A stretch of DNA of 64,000 nt from JAKACA01 sp049510975 (GCA_049510975.1 JBEKYM010000003.1:124001-188000), one strand, 5' to 3'; shown: positions 1 through 9,260, counted from the first letter of the stretch. Notes: generated from the sequence alone by a model not told the origin. Numbers and translations: made by a program.

Positions 1-9
1 CCGTGGCTG

Positions 10-1284
10 GTGAGACGGCTGTTCCCCCTCCTCGCCACGATCGGCCTGCTTGCCGTGGGCATGATCTCGACGACGTGGTGGGGAGCCCATCTCGTCGACA
101 AGACGTCGTGGCAGCTTCCGCACGACCTCTGGGGAACGTTGCTGGCGGCCCGGCGACTCCTCCACTTGGATCCCGGTGGTCTCTACACCCAACCGACGGG
201 CCTGGTCTCGCTTCCCGGCGCCGCCTTGATCCTCGTGCCGATCGTCGCCCTCATCGACGTCGCCGGAGTCGGCCTCGGGGTTCCGGGCGCGCAGAACACG
301 CATCCGACCGCGTGGCTGTTCGCCGGTCCGTACGAGATCGCCTTGTCGGCGCTGGCGCTGCTGGCGGCGGACTCGCTCGCCGAGCGTCTCGGTGTCACCC
401 GCCCAAAACGAGCGCTGCTCGCAGCCGCCGCCGCCGTCGCCCTCTGGAGCGTGTCGGTGAGATGGGGCCATCCGGAGGACGCCGTCGCGGTGGCGCTGTT
501 CTTGTTCGGGATCGCAAAGTTGGCCGACTCGAGAGTCGCATGGTCCGCATGGCTCGTCGGAGCGGCCATCTGCGTGCAACCGCTCGTGCTGCTGGCTGTG
601 CCGGTTCTCCTCGTCACCATCGAGCCACGACGGCTGGCCGGCTACCTCGGTCGTGCGGCGGCCCCGAGCGCACTCTTGCTCGGCGTGGCGGCGGCCGCCA
701 ACTGGAACGCCACCTACGCGGCGATCACCAGCCAGCCAAACTGGCCAGCGACCGACCACACGACGCCGTTCACGTCGCTCGCCCCCCACCTGAGCGGCGG
801 GGCCGTCGCCGCCGGGCCGGCCAGGGTCGTCGTCATCTTCCTCGCCGTCTGCTGCGCCCTCGTCCTCCAGCGGCAATGGCATGCTCCTCGAGACGCCCCC
901 CTCAGTGCAGAGGTACTGGAAGAGCTGCTCTGGTGGGTAGCGGTGGCCCTCACCCTCCGCTGCGTGTTCGAACCGGTGATGACGCCGTACTACTTGTGGC
1001 CGGTGCTGGCGGTGGGGCTGATCGCGGCGTCCCGCAGCTGGTCTCGCCTCGTCCCGACGTCGCTCGTCGCCTCTGCGGTCACCTTCGTCTCGCAAGCGTC
1101 CTGGCACGGGCCCTGGCTGTGGTGGGGATCGGCGGTCGGTGGGCTCGTGCTGGCGCTGGTCCTCTCCTACAACCGAGGGCCGAAGCCGCGCGGCGTTGCC
1201 GCCGGCGCCGGGTCACTGCGAGTCGCCGGCTTCAGCATGGATCCGAGACGCCCGGCGACGCCTCACGGCAGCCACGAGACGTGA
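10..1284 (+). CDS. Polytopic membrane protein, possible 5'-partial
   Basis: This is a 424-residue hydrophobic protein with about nine or ten predicted membrane segments spread over its whole length and a basic C-terminus. I do not recognise a catalytic motif. The alternation of helices and short loops, with an aromatic loop near residue 330 (TPYYLWPV), recalls polyprenol-phosphate-dependent glycosyltransferases of the GT87/DUF2029 type, but that is only an impression. The GTG at 10 is the first usable start. The frame is open to the window edge, so the true start may lie outside. Its 3' end overlaps the convergent CPBP gene by 22 bases. Confidence 0.6.
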   Translation: MRRLFPLLATIGLLAVGMISTTWWGAHLVDKTSWQLPHDLWGTLLAARRLLHLDPGGLYTQPTGLVSLPGAALILVPIVALIDVAGVGLGVPGAQNTHPTAWLFAGPYEIALSALALLAADSLAERLGVTRPKRALLAAAAAVALWSVSVRWGHPEDAVAVALFLFGIAKLADSRVAWSAWLVGAAICVQPLVLLAVPVLLVTIEPRRLAGYLGRAAAPSALLLGVAAAANWNATYAAITSQPNWPATDHTTPFTSLAPHLSGGAVAAGPARVVVIFLAVCCALVLQRQWHAPRDAPLSAEVLEELLWWVAVALTLRCVFEPVMTPYYLWPVLAVGLIAASRSWSRLVPTSLVASAVTFVSQASWHGPWLWWGSAVGGLVLALVLSYNRGPKPRGVAAGAGSLRVAGFSMDPRRPATPHGSHET

Positions 1285-2120
1285 CCGTGGAGGAGCACCC
1301 AGCCCACGAAAGCACCGGTGTCGATCAAGCTGTGGGCGACGATGAGGCGGAGCAGGCGACCCTGGCGTTGGAAGAGGCGCCCGAAGAGCAGCCCCATGAC
1401 GGCATTGCCAAGAAACCCGCCGAAGCCCTGATACAGGTGGTATGACCCCCGGATCACCGAGCTGGTGGCAAGGGCGCGGTTCTCTCCCCATTGCAGCTGG
1501 CCGAGGCGGTGGAGCAAGTAGCCGCACACGACCACCTCCTCGAGCACGCCGTTCTGGACGGCGGCCAGCACGAGCACCGGGATCCGCCACCACACCGCAG
1601 GCAGGTTCGTGGGCACGACGTTGACGCTCAGGCCGGCGTGATAGGCGCCGAGATAGAGCGCCAGCCCGGCGCCGCCCACTCCGGCGGCGAGCGCCGCTCC
1701 CCAGCCGATCTCCCGCCTGAGTCGCCTCGTGTCGAGCCCGATGCTGGCGCTCGACTCACCGGATCTGGACAGCAGGTAGACGACGAGCGCCACCGGCACG
1801 AGGGCGACCGCGATGCCGACGAGTGCGTAGGCGAGGTTGAGCAGCGAGCTGTTGGCGCCGGCCGACGAGTTGATCACGGTGCTCTGCGAGCGCAAGGGGA
1901 CACCGATGGACAGCGAATTCACCAACGCCAGGACGGCGTACACGGCATCGGCGCCGAGCGACAGCCCCAGCACGAGCCAGATCTCGATCACGAGGGCCTT
2001 ACGGGTCAGCGTCGGGGGGAGGCCCGGGGCGGGGGTTTCGGTGCGATGGCGGGCAGCTCCGAGCGGCTCGGCACTCGCGAGCGGCTCGGAACCCTCGTCG
2101 CCGATCAGGGCCTCGCTCAC
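1263..2120 (-). CDS. CPBP family intramembrane metalloprotease-like protein
   Basis: This 285-residue membrane protein has a soluble N-terminus of about 40 residues followed by about seven hydrophobic segments. The CPBP (Abi) signatures are visible: a Glu pair at 194-195, His228 in a GSYHLYQG segment, and His263/Asp267 in AHSLIDTG. The family's usual EExxxR motif reads EEVVVCGYL here, so the arginine is replaced. I recall this Gly-Tyr-Leu variant from other actinobacterial members. Family members are CAAX-prenyl-protease-like intramembrane peptidases or bacteriocin-immunity proteins; the substrate cannot be told. It starts with GTG and overlaps the end of the upstream convergent gene. Confidence 0.75.
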   Translation of the reverse strand: MSEALIGDEGSEPLASAEPLGAARHRTETPAPGLPPTLTRKALVIEIWLVLGLSLGADAVYAVLALVNSLSIGVPLRSQSTVINSSAGANSSLLNLAYALVGIAVALVPVALVVYLLSRSGESSASIGLDTRRLRREIGWGAALAAGVGGAGLALYLGAYHAGLSVNVVPTNLPAVWWRIPVLVLAAVQNGVLEEVVVCGYLLHRLGQLQWGENRALATSSVIRGSYHLYQGFGGFLGNAVMGLLFGRLFQRQGRLLRLIVAHSLIDTGAFVGWVLLHGHVSWLP

Positions 2121-2159
2121 GCCGGACGACGCTACTGCCGGGCTGGCGGCGGCGACCTG

Positions 2160-3093
2160 TCAGGCGTTCGGCCGGCGGAAGTAGTGGCCCTCGTCGAGAT
2201 CGTCGAGGAGACCGGGACGCGTGGGTTCCCATCCCATCAGCTCGCGGGTGAGGGAGCTCGAGGCGGGGCTGTCGGCGGCCACCAAGTGCGCCAGCCAGGA
2301 GAACTGCACAGCAGCGTCGGCCGGCGAGATGGAGACCACCGGCACGTTCAGGTGGCGGCCGATGACTTCGGCGACGTCGCGGATCGGCACGCCTTCGTCG
2401 GCGACGGCGTGCAGGGTGGACCCCGCCGGCGCCTTCTCCACCGCCAGGCGGAACAAGTGGGCGGAGTCGAGGCGGTGCACGGCAGGCCAGCGGTTCGAAC
2501 CGTCACCGACATGGCCGGAGACTCCGGTGTCGCGGGCGATGGCGACCAGCCTCGCCACAAAGCCGTTGTCGCCGTCGCCGTGGTTCGTCGGTGGGAGGCG
2601 CAGCACTGACGAGCGCACGCCCTTGCCAGCGAGCGAGAGCACGAATTCGGCCGTGGCCGCTCGAGCCGAGGGACCGTCGCCGAAGGTGGTCGACGCCGTC
2701 GGCCCGTGGCCGTCCAGCTCGGTCGCCAGCCGCCCCGGCGAGAGCCCGAGCGTTCCCGAAGCGATCACGAGCGGGCGATCCGAGCCGGCGAGCGCCTCGC
2801 CGAAGGTCTCGACGGCGCGCCGATCGGCCCTCGGCAGCGCCCTGGAAGTCCCCCGAGAAGGCGAGGTCGTGCTTGAAGGCGAGATGGATCACGCCATCTG
2901 AAGCGGCCGCAGCACTCCGGAGACTCTCGAGGTCGTCGAGAGTGCCTTCATGCACCTCGGCCCCGGCGGCGGTGATCACGGCGGCGGAGGCATCGGAGCG
3001 AGCGAGCCCGACGACCTGATGACCGGCGCCGATGAGCTCGGGAACGACGGCAGAGCCGATCCAGCCGGACGCGCCGGTGACGAAAACACGCAT
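2160..3093 (-). pseudogene. SDR / NAD-dependent epimerase-type oxidoreductase, split by a frameshift
   Basis: The N-terminal part has a clear NAD(P)-binding Rossmann start (MRVFVTGASGWIGSAV), and the reading ends near DFQGAA. The protein continues in another frame with AVETFGEALAGSDRPLVIASG and a full SDR C-terminal half. Removing one G from the GGG run at 2828-2830 (minus strand) would join the halves into one protein of about 310 residues, the normal length for an atypical SDR such as the NmrA/SDR5 type. It is either a recent pseudogene or a sequencing error. The second ATG (3093) is preferred because GGAGG lies 8 bases before it. The gene is divergent from a TetR gene, which probably controls it. 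Confidence 0.75.
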
Positions 3094-3144
3094 GAGCATG
3101 ACCTCCAGTTCAGCGACCGCCCTCGGAGGCGAGGGCGATCTCGA

Positions 3145-3189
3145 TGTCAGTTACTGCCATCACCCTACCAGCTATGTCAGTCTCTGTCA
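3145..3189. promoter_or_regulatory. Two tandem TetR-type operators
   Basis: Two 15-base inverted repeats fit TGNCAG-N3-CTGNCA: TGTCAGTTACTGCCA at 3145-3159 and TGTCAGTCTCTGTCA at 3175-3189, with centres exactly 30 bp apart. They lie between the divergent SDR and TetR genes. The second site ends nine bases before a TACGAT -10 hexamer (3198-3203) for the TetR gene. This is the expected layout for an autoregulating TetR repressor that also controls the SDR gene. The sites are visible in the sequence; binding is inferred. Confidence 0.7.
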
Positions 3190-3209
3190 TCACGGAGTAC
3201 GATGGCGTC

Positions 3210-3776
3210 ATGGGACGTTGGGAGCCGGACAGCCGCGGCAGGCTCGAGGGGGCGGCGCTGGCTCTGTTCGGTGAGCGAGGTTTCGAGAACACGACCGTTG
3301 CGGAGATCGCCTCCCGCGCAGGGTTGACGGAGCGAACGTTCTTCCGGCACTTCGCCGACAAGCGCGAGGTGCTGTTCTCCGGCGCGGGCACCCTGCAGGA
3401 TCTCCTCGTGAACGGGGTCGCCGGCGCACCGGCTTCGGCGGCGCCGATCGAGGCCGTCGTCGCTGCCCTCGAGGCGGCCGGCGCCCTGCTCCAGGAACGC
3501 CGTGACTACGCCCGGCAGCGCCAGATGGTCATCGCCGCCAACACCGAGCTGCGCGAGCGCGAGCTGATCAAGCTGGCCTCGCTCGCCACGGCCCTTGCCG
3601 ACGCCCTGCGCCGGCGGGGAGTCAAGGACCCCGCCGCCAGCCTGACCGGCGAAGCCGGGATCGCCGTGTTCAAGATCGCCTTCGAACGCTGGCTCGACAC
3701 GCCCGGTCAACGCGATCTGCCGCAGCTCATTCGAGATTCCCTGGACGAGCTGAGAGCGGTCACCGCCGGCGGCTGA
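3210..3776 (+). CDS. TetR/AcrR family transcriptional regulator
   Basis: This 188-residue protein has a typical N-terminal TetR helix-turn-helix: RLEGAALALFGERGFENTTV, then AEIASRAGLTERTFFRHFADK. A helical ligand-binding C-terminal half follows. An ATG at 3144 in the same frame lies inside the first operator and is rejected. The ATG at 3210 is supported by the -10-like TACGAT ending six bases upstream and by the usual position of the HTH. Divergent from the broken SDR gene, it probably represses both genes and is relieved by a small molecule. Confidence 0.88.
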   Translation: MGRWEPDSRGRLEGAALALFGERGFENTTVAEIASRAGLTERTFFRHFADKREVLFSGAGTLQDLLVNGVAGAPASAAPIEAVVAALEAAGALLQERRDYARQRQMVIAANTELRERELIKLASLATALADALRRRGVKDPAASLTGEAGIAVFKIAFERWLDTPGQRDLPQLIRDSLDELRAVTAGG

Positions 3777-3822
3777 GCACGAGCGGCGGGTCCGGGGTCG
3801 ATCCGCCTGCCAGAGTAGGGCC

Positions 3823-4554
3823 GTGCCGACGAACTACTTCGACGAACCCGTCGCCGAGACCTACGACTCCGACTCGGGCGACATGTTCGACCCGGCGGCC
3901 GTGGACCCGGCCGTCAATTTCCTCGCCCGACTGGCAGGCGACGGGGCCGCCCTCGAGCTCGGCATCGGCACGGGCCGCATCGCCGTGCCGCTCAGCCAGC
4001 GGGGTGTCCACGTGCACGGGATCGACTTGTCGCCGGCCATGGTGGCCCGGCTCCAAGCCAAGCCCGGCGCCGAGGGCATCGGCGTGACGATCGGGGACTT
4101 CGCCACCGCCACGGTGGACGGGACGTTCCGCCTCGCCTACCTCGTGTTCAACACGATCGAGAACCTCACGAGCCAGGACGAGCAGGTCGAGTGCTTCTGC
4201 AACGTGGCGGCCCATCTCGAGCCGGGCGGGTGCTTCGTGATCGAGGTCGAGATTCCCGCCCTGCAACGGCTCCCCCACGGCGAGACCGTTCGTCCGTTTG
4301 CGGTGAGCGAGACGAGGCTGGGTTTCGATGAGTACGACATCGCCCGCCAAGGTCTCGTGTCGCACCACTTCTGGAAGGTCGGTGATCACTTCGAGGGTGC
4401 CTCGGTGCCGTTTCGCTACGTGTGGCCGTCCGAGCTCGACCTCATGGCGCGCATCGCCGGCATGCGGCTGCGGGAGCGATGGAGCAATTGGGGCCGCGAG
4501 CCCTTCACGAGCGACAGCACCAAACACATCTCGGTGTGGGAGAAGACGGTCTAG
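3823..4554 (+). CDS. Class I SAM-dependent methyltransferase
   Basis: This 243-residue protein has the class I methyltransferase fold. Motif I is LELGIGTGRI (residues 44-53), the acidic end of beta-2 is GIDLSPAMV near residue 70, and motif II/III follows (FRLAYLVFNTI; LEPGGCFVIEVE). The overall sequence resembles small-molecule methyltransferases of the UbiE/Methyltransf_25 group; the substrate is unknown. It starts at GTG, 46 bases after the TetR gene, so co-transcription is possible. Its TAG stop shares the palindromic CTAG (4551-4554) with the stop of the convergent ABC gene. Confidence 0.85.
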   Translation: MPTNYFDEPVAETYDSDSGDMFDPAAVDPAVNFLARLAGDGAALELGIGTGRIAVPLSQRGVHVHGIDLSPAMVARLQAKPGAEGIGVTIGDFATATVDGTFRLAYLVFNTIENLTSQDEQVECFCNVAAHLEPGGCFVIEVEIPALQRLPHGETVRPFAVSETRLGFDEYDIARQGLVSHHFWKVGDHFEGASVPFRYVWPSELDLMARIAGMRLRERWSNWGREPFTSDSTKHISVWEKTV

Positions 4555-6377
4555 AGAAGGCTTTCGCGCCAGGCCTCGTAGAGCTCGGCGTAGTGGCCCG
4601 ACCCCTCCGCCAGCAACTGCTCCGGAGGACCGTCCTCGACGATCCGTCCCGCCTCGAGCACGAGAACCCGATCGGCGATCTCCACGGTCGAGAGGCGGTG
4701 GGCGATGATCACGGCCGTCCGACCCTTGAGCACGGTCCTCAGGGCGGACTGCACGAGCCGTTCCATCGGTGCATCGAGCGAGGAGCTCGCCTCGTCGAGG
4801 ATGAGGACGGCGGGGTTGGCGAGGAAGGCGCGGGCGAGGGCGACGAGCTGGCGCTGGCCTGCCGACAGGCGCGCACCCTGCTTGCCGACGTCGCTGTCGT
4901 ACCCGTTGCCGAGTGCTCCGACGAACGAGTCGACGCCGACGGCGCGGCCGGCAGCCGCAATCTGGGCGTCGGTGGCAGCCGGCGAGCCGAAGGCGATGTT
5001 CTCGCCCACCGTGCCCGAGAACAGGAAACTCTCCTGGGTCACCATGGCGACCGCCTTGTGCAGGGACGCCTCGTCGAGCTCCGGCAGGGCGATGCCGTCG
5101 ATGGCGACCTCACCCTCGAGCGGGTCGTAGAAGCGGGCGAGCAGCCGGGCGATCGTGCTCTTGCCGGCACCGGTCCTGCCGAGCAGGGCGACGGTTTGGC
5201 CGGCCGGGATCGCCAAGTCGAAGCCCGAGAGAATGTCGACGCCCTCCCGGTAGCCGAACCGAATTTGGCGGAACTCCACGGCTCCCCGCAGGCCGCCGGC
5301 GGGCAGGGGGGCGCCGATCTCGACCATCGGCACGCCCGGCTCCTCGTCGAGCACGCCGGCCAACTTCTCAAAACCCGCCCCGGCCGCCTGGAACGAGTCG
5401 TAGAACTGGCTCACCTCTGCCAATGGTTCGAAGAACCTGCGCAGATACAGGACAAATGCCGCCAGCACGCCGACTTGCATGTCGTGGTCGATCACGCGGA
5501 CCCCGCCGTAGAGGAGCACGGCCGCCGTCGTGAGGTTGCCGACGAGCACGATCCCCGGCCAGTAGATGCCGAGCAGTTGGAACGACCGGCTCATGGCGGT
5601 CCGGTAGCCCTCGGAGAGCTGGCCGAAGATCTCGTCGTTTCGGGGCTGGCGCCGGAAGGCGTGCACCGCCCGGATGCCCCGGAGCGACTCGGTGAAGTGC
5701 ACGATGACCAGTGCCATGGCGTTTCTCGTGTTGCGGTAGGCGATCGTGGAACGGCGCTGATACCAGCGAGTGAGGAACCAGAGCGGGATGAAGCCCGACA
5801 GGCACACCAATCCGAGCGGGAGGTCGAGCACGAGGAGGATGACTCCGACGCTCACGACCGAGAGCACGGCGTTGATGAGCGTGTCGAGCCCGAGCGTGAA
5901 CATGTCGTTGATCGCCTCGAGATCCGAGGTGAGCCGCGAGATCATCCTGCCCGTCGTGTAGCGCTCGTGGAACGCCAGGCTCAGCCGTTGAAAGTGGGCG
6001 AAGACCCGCTCCCGGAGCTCGAGCAGTATCTCCTGGCCGATCCGCCCCGAGCCGGCCACGAACACGCGGTAGCCGAGCGCCTGCACGACGGCGCAGACCA
6101 CGATGAGGCCGGTGATGACGCCGATCGGCACGTAGTCGTGGTGGCGGACGCCGTCCACGCCCCGGTCGATGCCGAGCCCGACGAGGTAGGGCACGGCCGT
6201 GGCGGCGAGGTTGGAGACGAGGATGGCAGCGCTGAGCCAGATGATCGCCCGCCGGTGTGGCGCCGCCAGTGACCCGAGGAGGTGGCGGGTGCGCCGCCTG
6301 AGCAGCCCCGTCCACGCCGGCGGGACTTCATCGACCTCCTCGGCAGCGATACCCCGCCACTCCTCCACCGTGCTCAC
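4551..6377 (-). CDS. ABC exporter half-transporter, catalytically canonical subunit
   Basis: This 608-residue fused membrane-plus-ATPase half-transporter has six membrane helices within about residues 40-320 and an ATPase domain at about 365-600. Walker A is GRTGAGKST (400-408), the Q-loop Gln is about 449, the signature is LSAGQ (504-508), Walker B is LILDE with catalytic Glu529, and the switch is His560. All key residues are intact, although the signature has Ala for the usual first Gly. It starts at GTG 6377, overlapping the upstream subunit's stop as GTGA, so the two are translationally coupled. Together they form a heterodimeric multidrug/lipid exporter like TM287/288 or BmrCD. Confidence 0.9.
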   Translation of the reverse strand: MSTVEEWRGIAAEEVDEVPPAWTGLLRRRTRHLLGSLAAPHRRAIIWLSAAILVSNLAATAVPYLVGLGIDRGVDGVRHHDYVPIGVITGLIVVCAVVQALGYRVFVAGSGRIGQEILLELRERVFAHFQRLSLAFHERYTTGRMISRLTSDLEAINDMFTLGLDTLINAVLSVVSVGVILLVLDLPLGLVCLSGFIPLWFLTRWYQRRSTIAYRNTRNAMALVIVHFTESLRGIRAVHAFRRQPRNDEIFGQLSEGYRTAMSRSFQLLGIYWPGIVLVGNLTTAAVLLYGGVRVIDHDMQVGVLAAFVLYLRRFFEPLAEVSQFYDSFQAAGAGFEKLAGVLDEEPGVPMVEIGAPLPAGGLRGAVEFRQIRFGYREGVDILSGFDLAIPAGQTVALLGRTGAGKSTIARLLARFYDPLEGEVAIDGIALPELDEASLHKAVAMVTQESFLFSGTVGENIAFGSPAATDAQIAAAGRAVGVDSFVGALGNGYDSDVGKQGARLSAGQRQLVALARAFLANPAVLILDEASSSLDAPMERLVQSALRTVLKGRTAVIIAHRLSTVEIADRVLVLEAGRIVEDGPPEQLLAEGSGHYAELYEAWRESLL

Positions 6378-8143
6378 GACGCCGCCCTCGACCCGTCGTA
6401 GTTGACCGACAGCACCGAGGCGTAGTCCGGCCGTTCCATCAGCTCGTGATGGGTGCCGACCGCCACGAGGACGCCGTCGCGCAGCAGCGCGACCCGATCG
6501 GCGAGGGCGACCGTCGAGGGCCGGTGCACGACGAGCAGCCCGGTCGTATTGCGGAGCACTCTCGCCAGGCTCGCTTCGACGAGCGCCTCGGTGTTGACGT
6601 CGAGGGCCGACAACGGGTCGTCGAGCACGAGCACCGACGGTCGGGCGAGCACGGCCCGCGCCAGCGCCAGCCGTTGCCGTTGCCCGCCCGACAGCGCCAT
6701 CCCCTGCTCGCCGATGCGGGTGTCGAGACCCCAGGGAAGGTCGTGCACGAAACCCGCCTGCGCCAGCTCCAGCGCGGCGGCGATCTCGTCGCTCGACGCG
6801 TCCGGCTGCCCGAGGACGAGGTTCTCGCGCACGCTCATCGAGAAGAGCACCGGCTCCTCGAAGACGACGGCGACATGGGAACGCAGCGACTCGATCGTGA
6901 GATCTCTCACGTCGATGCCGTCGAGGGTGATGCGGCCGGCGGTGACGTCGTAGAGCCGCGCCGGCAGAGATGCCAGCGTGCTCTTGCCGGATCCGGTGAG
7001 GCCGACGATGGCGACCGTTTCGCCCGGCTCGATGCTGAGGTTGACGTCGCGCAGAACCGGCGCCGGCGCGCCCGGGTAGGAGAACGCCACGTGCTCGAAA
7101 CAGAGGCGTCCGCTCGAGACCGGGAGCACGCGCGCCCCGGGCCGGTCGCCGACGACCATGGCGGCATCGAGGACCTCGCAGACCCGATCGGCCGCCGTCG
7201 CCGCCTCCTGGGCCATCGACAGGATCCAACCGAGGTCGATGATCGGGAACTGCAGCAGCACGAGCAGCGTCGTGAAGGCCACGAGGGCGCCGAGGGTCAA
7301 GGAGCCGTGAGCAACGGCGATGCCGCCGATGAGCACGGCCGAGGCCATGGTGACGTTCGGGACGACGGTGAGCCAACCCCAGAAGCGAGCTCGCAGCTTC
7401 ACCATCTCGAGGGCCGACCCCCGGAGGGTCCGCGCCGAGGTGCCGAAGCGGAACTGCATGAGCGGGCCGCGCCCGAATGCTTTGACGACCCGCATGCCGG
7501 AGGCCGCCTCCTCGGTGAGCGTCGCCAGGTCGCCCTGCTGGTCCTGCACGCGCCGAGAGATCTGCGAGTATCCCGCCCCGAAACGCTTCGCCAGCCAGAT
7601 GACCGGCAGCGTCGTGATGACGGCGATGATCCCGAGCGGTGGGTACACCGCGATCAGCAGCCCCATGACGGCAAGGTATTGCAGCCCGTCGACGATGAAG
7701 AAGATGGCGCCGAAGCCGAGAAACCGCCGAATCGTTCCCAGGTCCGTCGTCGTACGCGAGAGCAGCTGGCCCGTCTGCCAGCGGTCGTGAAACTCGACCG
7801 GCAACCGCTGCAAGTGGGCATAGAGCCCGTCGCGGATCTCCCGCTCCACCTTCTGCACGGCGACGGACTGCACGCGGCGGCGGGCGACGATGAGGCCGGC
7901 CTCGAGGGCGCCGAGACCGAGGGCGATGAAGAACATCGGGATGAGCTCGGCACGGTCGCCCCGTTTGATCGGGCCGTCCACCACGGCCTCGAGTACGAGC
8001 GGGATGAGCGTGCTCGCCACGACCGCCAGCGTGGCGCACACGAGCATGGCCACCATCTGGCGCGAGTAGGGCCGCACGAAGGTGCGCATCCGCCAAAGCG
8101 ACCGGTACGAGGCCGCGCTTCGCCGGCGGGATGCACGACTCAT
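6374..8143 (-). CDS. ABC exporter half-transporter, degenerate-site subunit
   Basis: This 589-residue half-transporter is transcribed first in the two-gene operon. It has six helices within about residues 25-315 and an ATPase domain from about 345. Walker A (381-389, GLTGSGKST) and the signature LSGGQ (484-488) are intact. However, the Q-loop position is Glu429 (VFEEP), the Walker B catalytic Glu is Asp509 (VLVLDD), and the H-loop reads VVHRPS. This is the pattern of the subunit that supplies the degenerate nucleotide site in heterodimeric exporters. The start is supported by a TACGGT hexamer seven bases upstream and no clear Shine-Dalgarno sequence, suggesting a leaderless mRNA. Confidence 0.9.
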   Translation of the reverse strand: MSRASRRRSAASYRSLWRMRTFVRPYSRQMVAMLVCATLAVVASTLIPLVLEAVVDGPIKRGDRAELIPMFFIALGLGALEAGLIVARRRVQSVAVQKVEREIRDGLYAHLQRLPVEFHDRWQTGQLLSRTTTDLGTIRRFLGFGAIFFIVDGLQYLAVMGLLIAVYPPLGIIAVITTLPVIWLAKRFGAGYSQISRRVQDQQGDLATLTEEAASGMRVVKAFGRGPLMQFRFGTSARTLRGSALEMVKLRARFWGWLTVVPNVTMASAVLIGGIAVAHGSLTLGALVAFTTLLVLLQFPIIDLGWILSMAQEAATAADRVCEVLDAAMVVGDRPGARVLPVSSGRLCFEHVAFSYPGAPAPVLRDVNLSIEPGETVAIVGLTGSGKSTLASLPARLYDVTAGRITLDGIDVRDLTIESLRSHVAVVFEEPVLFSMSVRENLVLGQPDASSDEIAAALELAQAGFVHDLPWGLDTRIGEQGMALSGGQRQRLALARAVLARPSVLVLDDPLSALDVNTEALVEASLARVLRNTTGLLVVHRPSTVALADRVALLRDGVLVAVGTHHELMERPDYASVLSVNYDGSRAAS

Positions 8144-8150
8144 ACCTGAG

Positions 8151-8156
8151 ACCGTA
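8151..8156 (-). promoter_or_regulatory. -10 hexamer TACGGT of the ABC exporter operon
   Basis: TACGGT on the minus strand ends seven bases before the ATG at 8143. This spacing places transcription start at or next to the start codon. Confidence 0.5.
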
Positions 8157-8250
8157 GCGAGTGACTCGCTGTCAACTTGCCCTTGCGGGTGGCGGCGCCG
8201 CGTCGGCCGGGTTGTCGACCCGCCGGCTGTCGTGGCCGGCGGCCGCAGGT

Positions 8251-9171
8251 TCAGGGTTCGAGGACGATCTTGCCCAACGTGTGGCGCTGCTCGAGGTCGC
8301 GGAACGCCTCCCGCACGTCGGCGAGCGGATAGATCTTGGCGATGGGAACCTCGAGACGGCCGTCGCCGATCAAGCCGGCCAGCTCGGCGAGCACCTCAGC
8401 GGTGGCGGCGGCGGCGCTCCCATCCGTCTTGGCTCCGTACTGGGCTGCAGCCGCCCGGTCGATGATGGTGTCGATGCGCTCGGGGGCCACGCCCAAGCCG
8501 ATTGCCATCTCGACGTACCCGCCGCCGAAGGTGTCGATGAAGGCGTCGACACGCCCGCCGCTCGCCTCCTTGATCCGCTCGGCGACTCCGTCGCCGTAGG
8601 TGAGCGGGATCACGCCGTGGCTCTTCAGCCAGTCGTGATGGCCCTCGCTCGCCAAACCGATCACGGTGGCGCCGATGTTCACCCCCAGCTGCGCCGCCAG
8701 GGAGCCGACGCCTCCAGCCGCCCCGGACACCACGACCGTGTCGCCGGCGCCGAGGTTCACTGCCTTCACCGTCGCGTAGGCAGTCGTACCCACCACGAAC
8801 AGCGAGCCGGCCACCTCCCACGGAACGTCGCTCGGGCGCGCCACGAGGTTGCCGGCCTCGGCCACGACGAGCTCAGCGTGGCTCCCGCGGGTCTCGACGA
8901 ACCCGAAGACCTCGTCCCCGGGCGCGAACTGGGTGACGTCGGGGCCGACGGCGGCGACGACGCCGGCCAGGTCGCTCCCCTCTCCGGAGGGGAACGTGGC
9001 CGGCCACATCGCATGCAGCAGGCCCTTGCGGATGGATGCCTCGCCGGGGTTGATGCCCGCTGCCACGACCTTGACGAGCACCTGGCCCGGACCCGGAACG
9101 GGCTCGGCGACTTCGACGACCTTGAGGACGTCAATGTCTCCGTATTCGTCGAATCTCACTGCTAGCGGCAT
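8251..9171 (-). CDS. NADP-dependent quinone oxidoreductase / zinc-free alcohol dehydrogenase-like
   Basis: This 306-residue medium-chain dehydrogenase/reductase of the quinone oxidoreductase type starts MPLAVRFDEYGDIDVL. It has a GroES-like N-terminal domain (PGPGQVLVKVVAAGINPGE) and a Rossmann domain with SGAAGGVGS (149-157), and it ends HTLGKIVLEP. Zinc ligands of classical alcohol dehydrogenases are absent, as expected for the QOR group, which reduces quinones or enones with NADPH. The ATG at 9171 is preceded by AGGGAG at a suitable distance. It probably acts alone in the cytosol; the neighbours give no pathway. Confidence 0.88.
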   Translation of the reverse strand: MPLAVRFDEYGDIDVLKVVEVAEPVPGPGQVLVKVVAAGINPGEASIRKGLLHAMWPATFPSGEGSDLAGVVAAVGPDVTQFAPGDEVFGFVETRGSHAELVVAEAGNLVARPSDVPWEVAGSLFVVGTTAYATVKAVNLGAGDTVVVSGAAGGVGSLAAQLGVNIGATVIGLASEGHHDWLKSHGVIPLTYGDGVAERIKEASGGRVDAFIDTFGGGYVEMAIGLGVAPERIDTIIDRAAAAQYGAKTDGSAAAATAEVLAELAGLIGDGRLEVPIAKIYPLADVREAFRDLEQRHTLGKIVLEP

Positions 9172-9260
9172 GGGGTCGCTCCCTTCTCGCTTCTCGGACG
9201 ACGCCGGAGACAACCGCGTCCGGAGGAGGAACATTCCGCCGCTTGCCACCCGTGGCGACC

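Noticed and set aside
3144..3209. An upstream ATG for the TetR gene at 3144
   Set aside because: It lies inside the first operator, and a TACGAT hexamer with a start six bases later supports ATG 3210.
6378..8096. Upstream extension of the second ABC subunit to 1181 codons
   Set aside because: The extra part is the first subunit read in the wrong frame; the real start is GTG 6377, coupled to the upstream stop.
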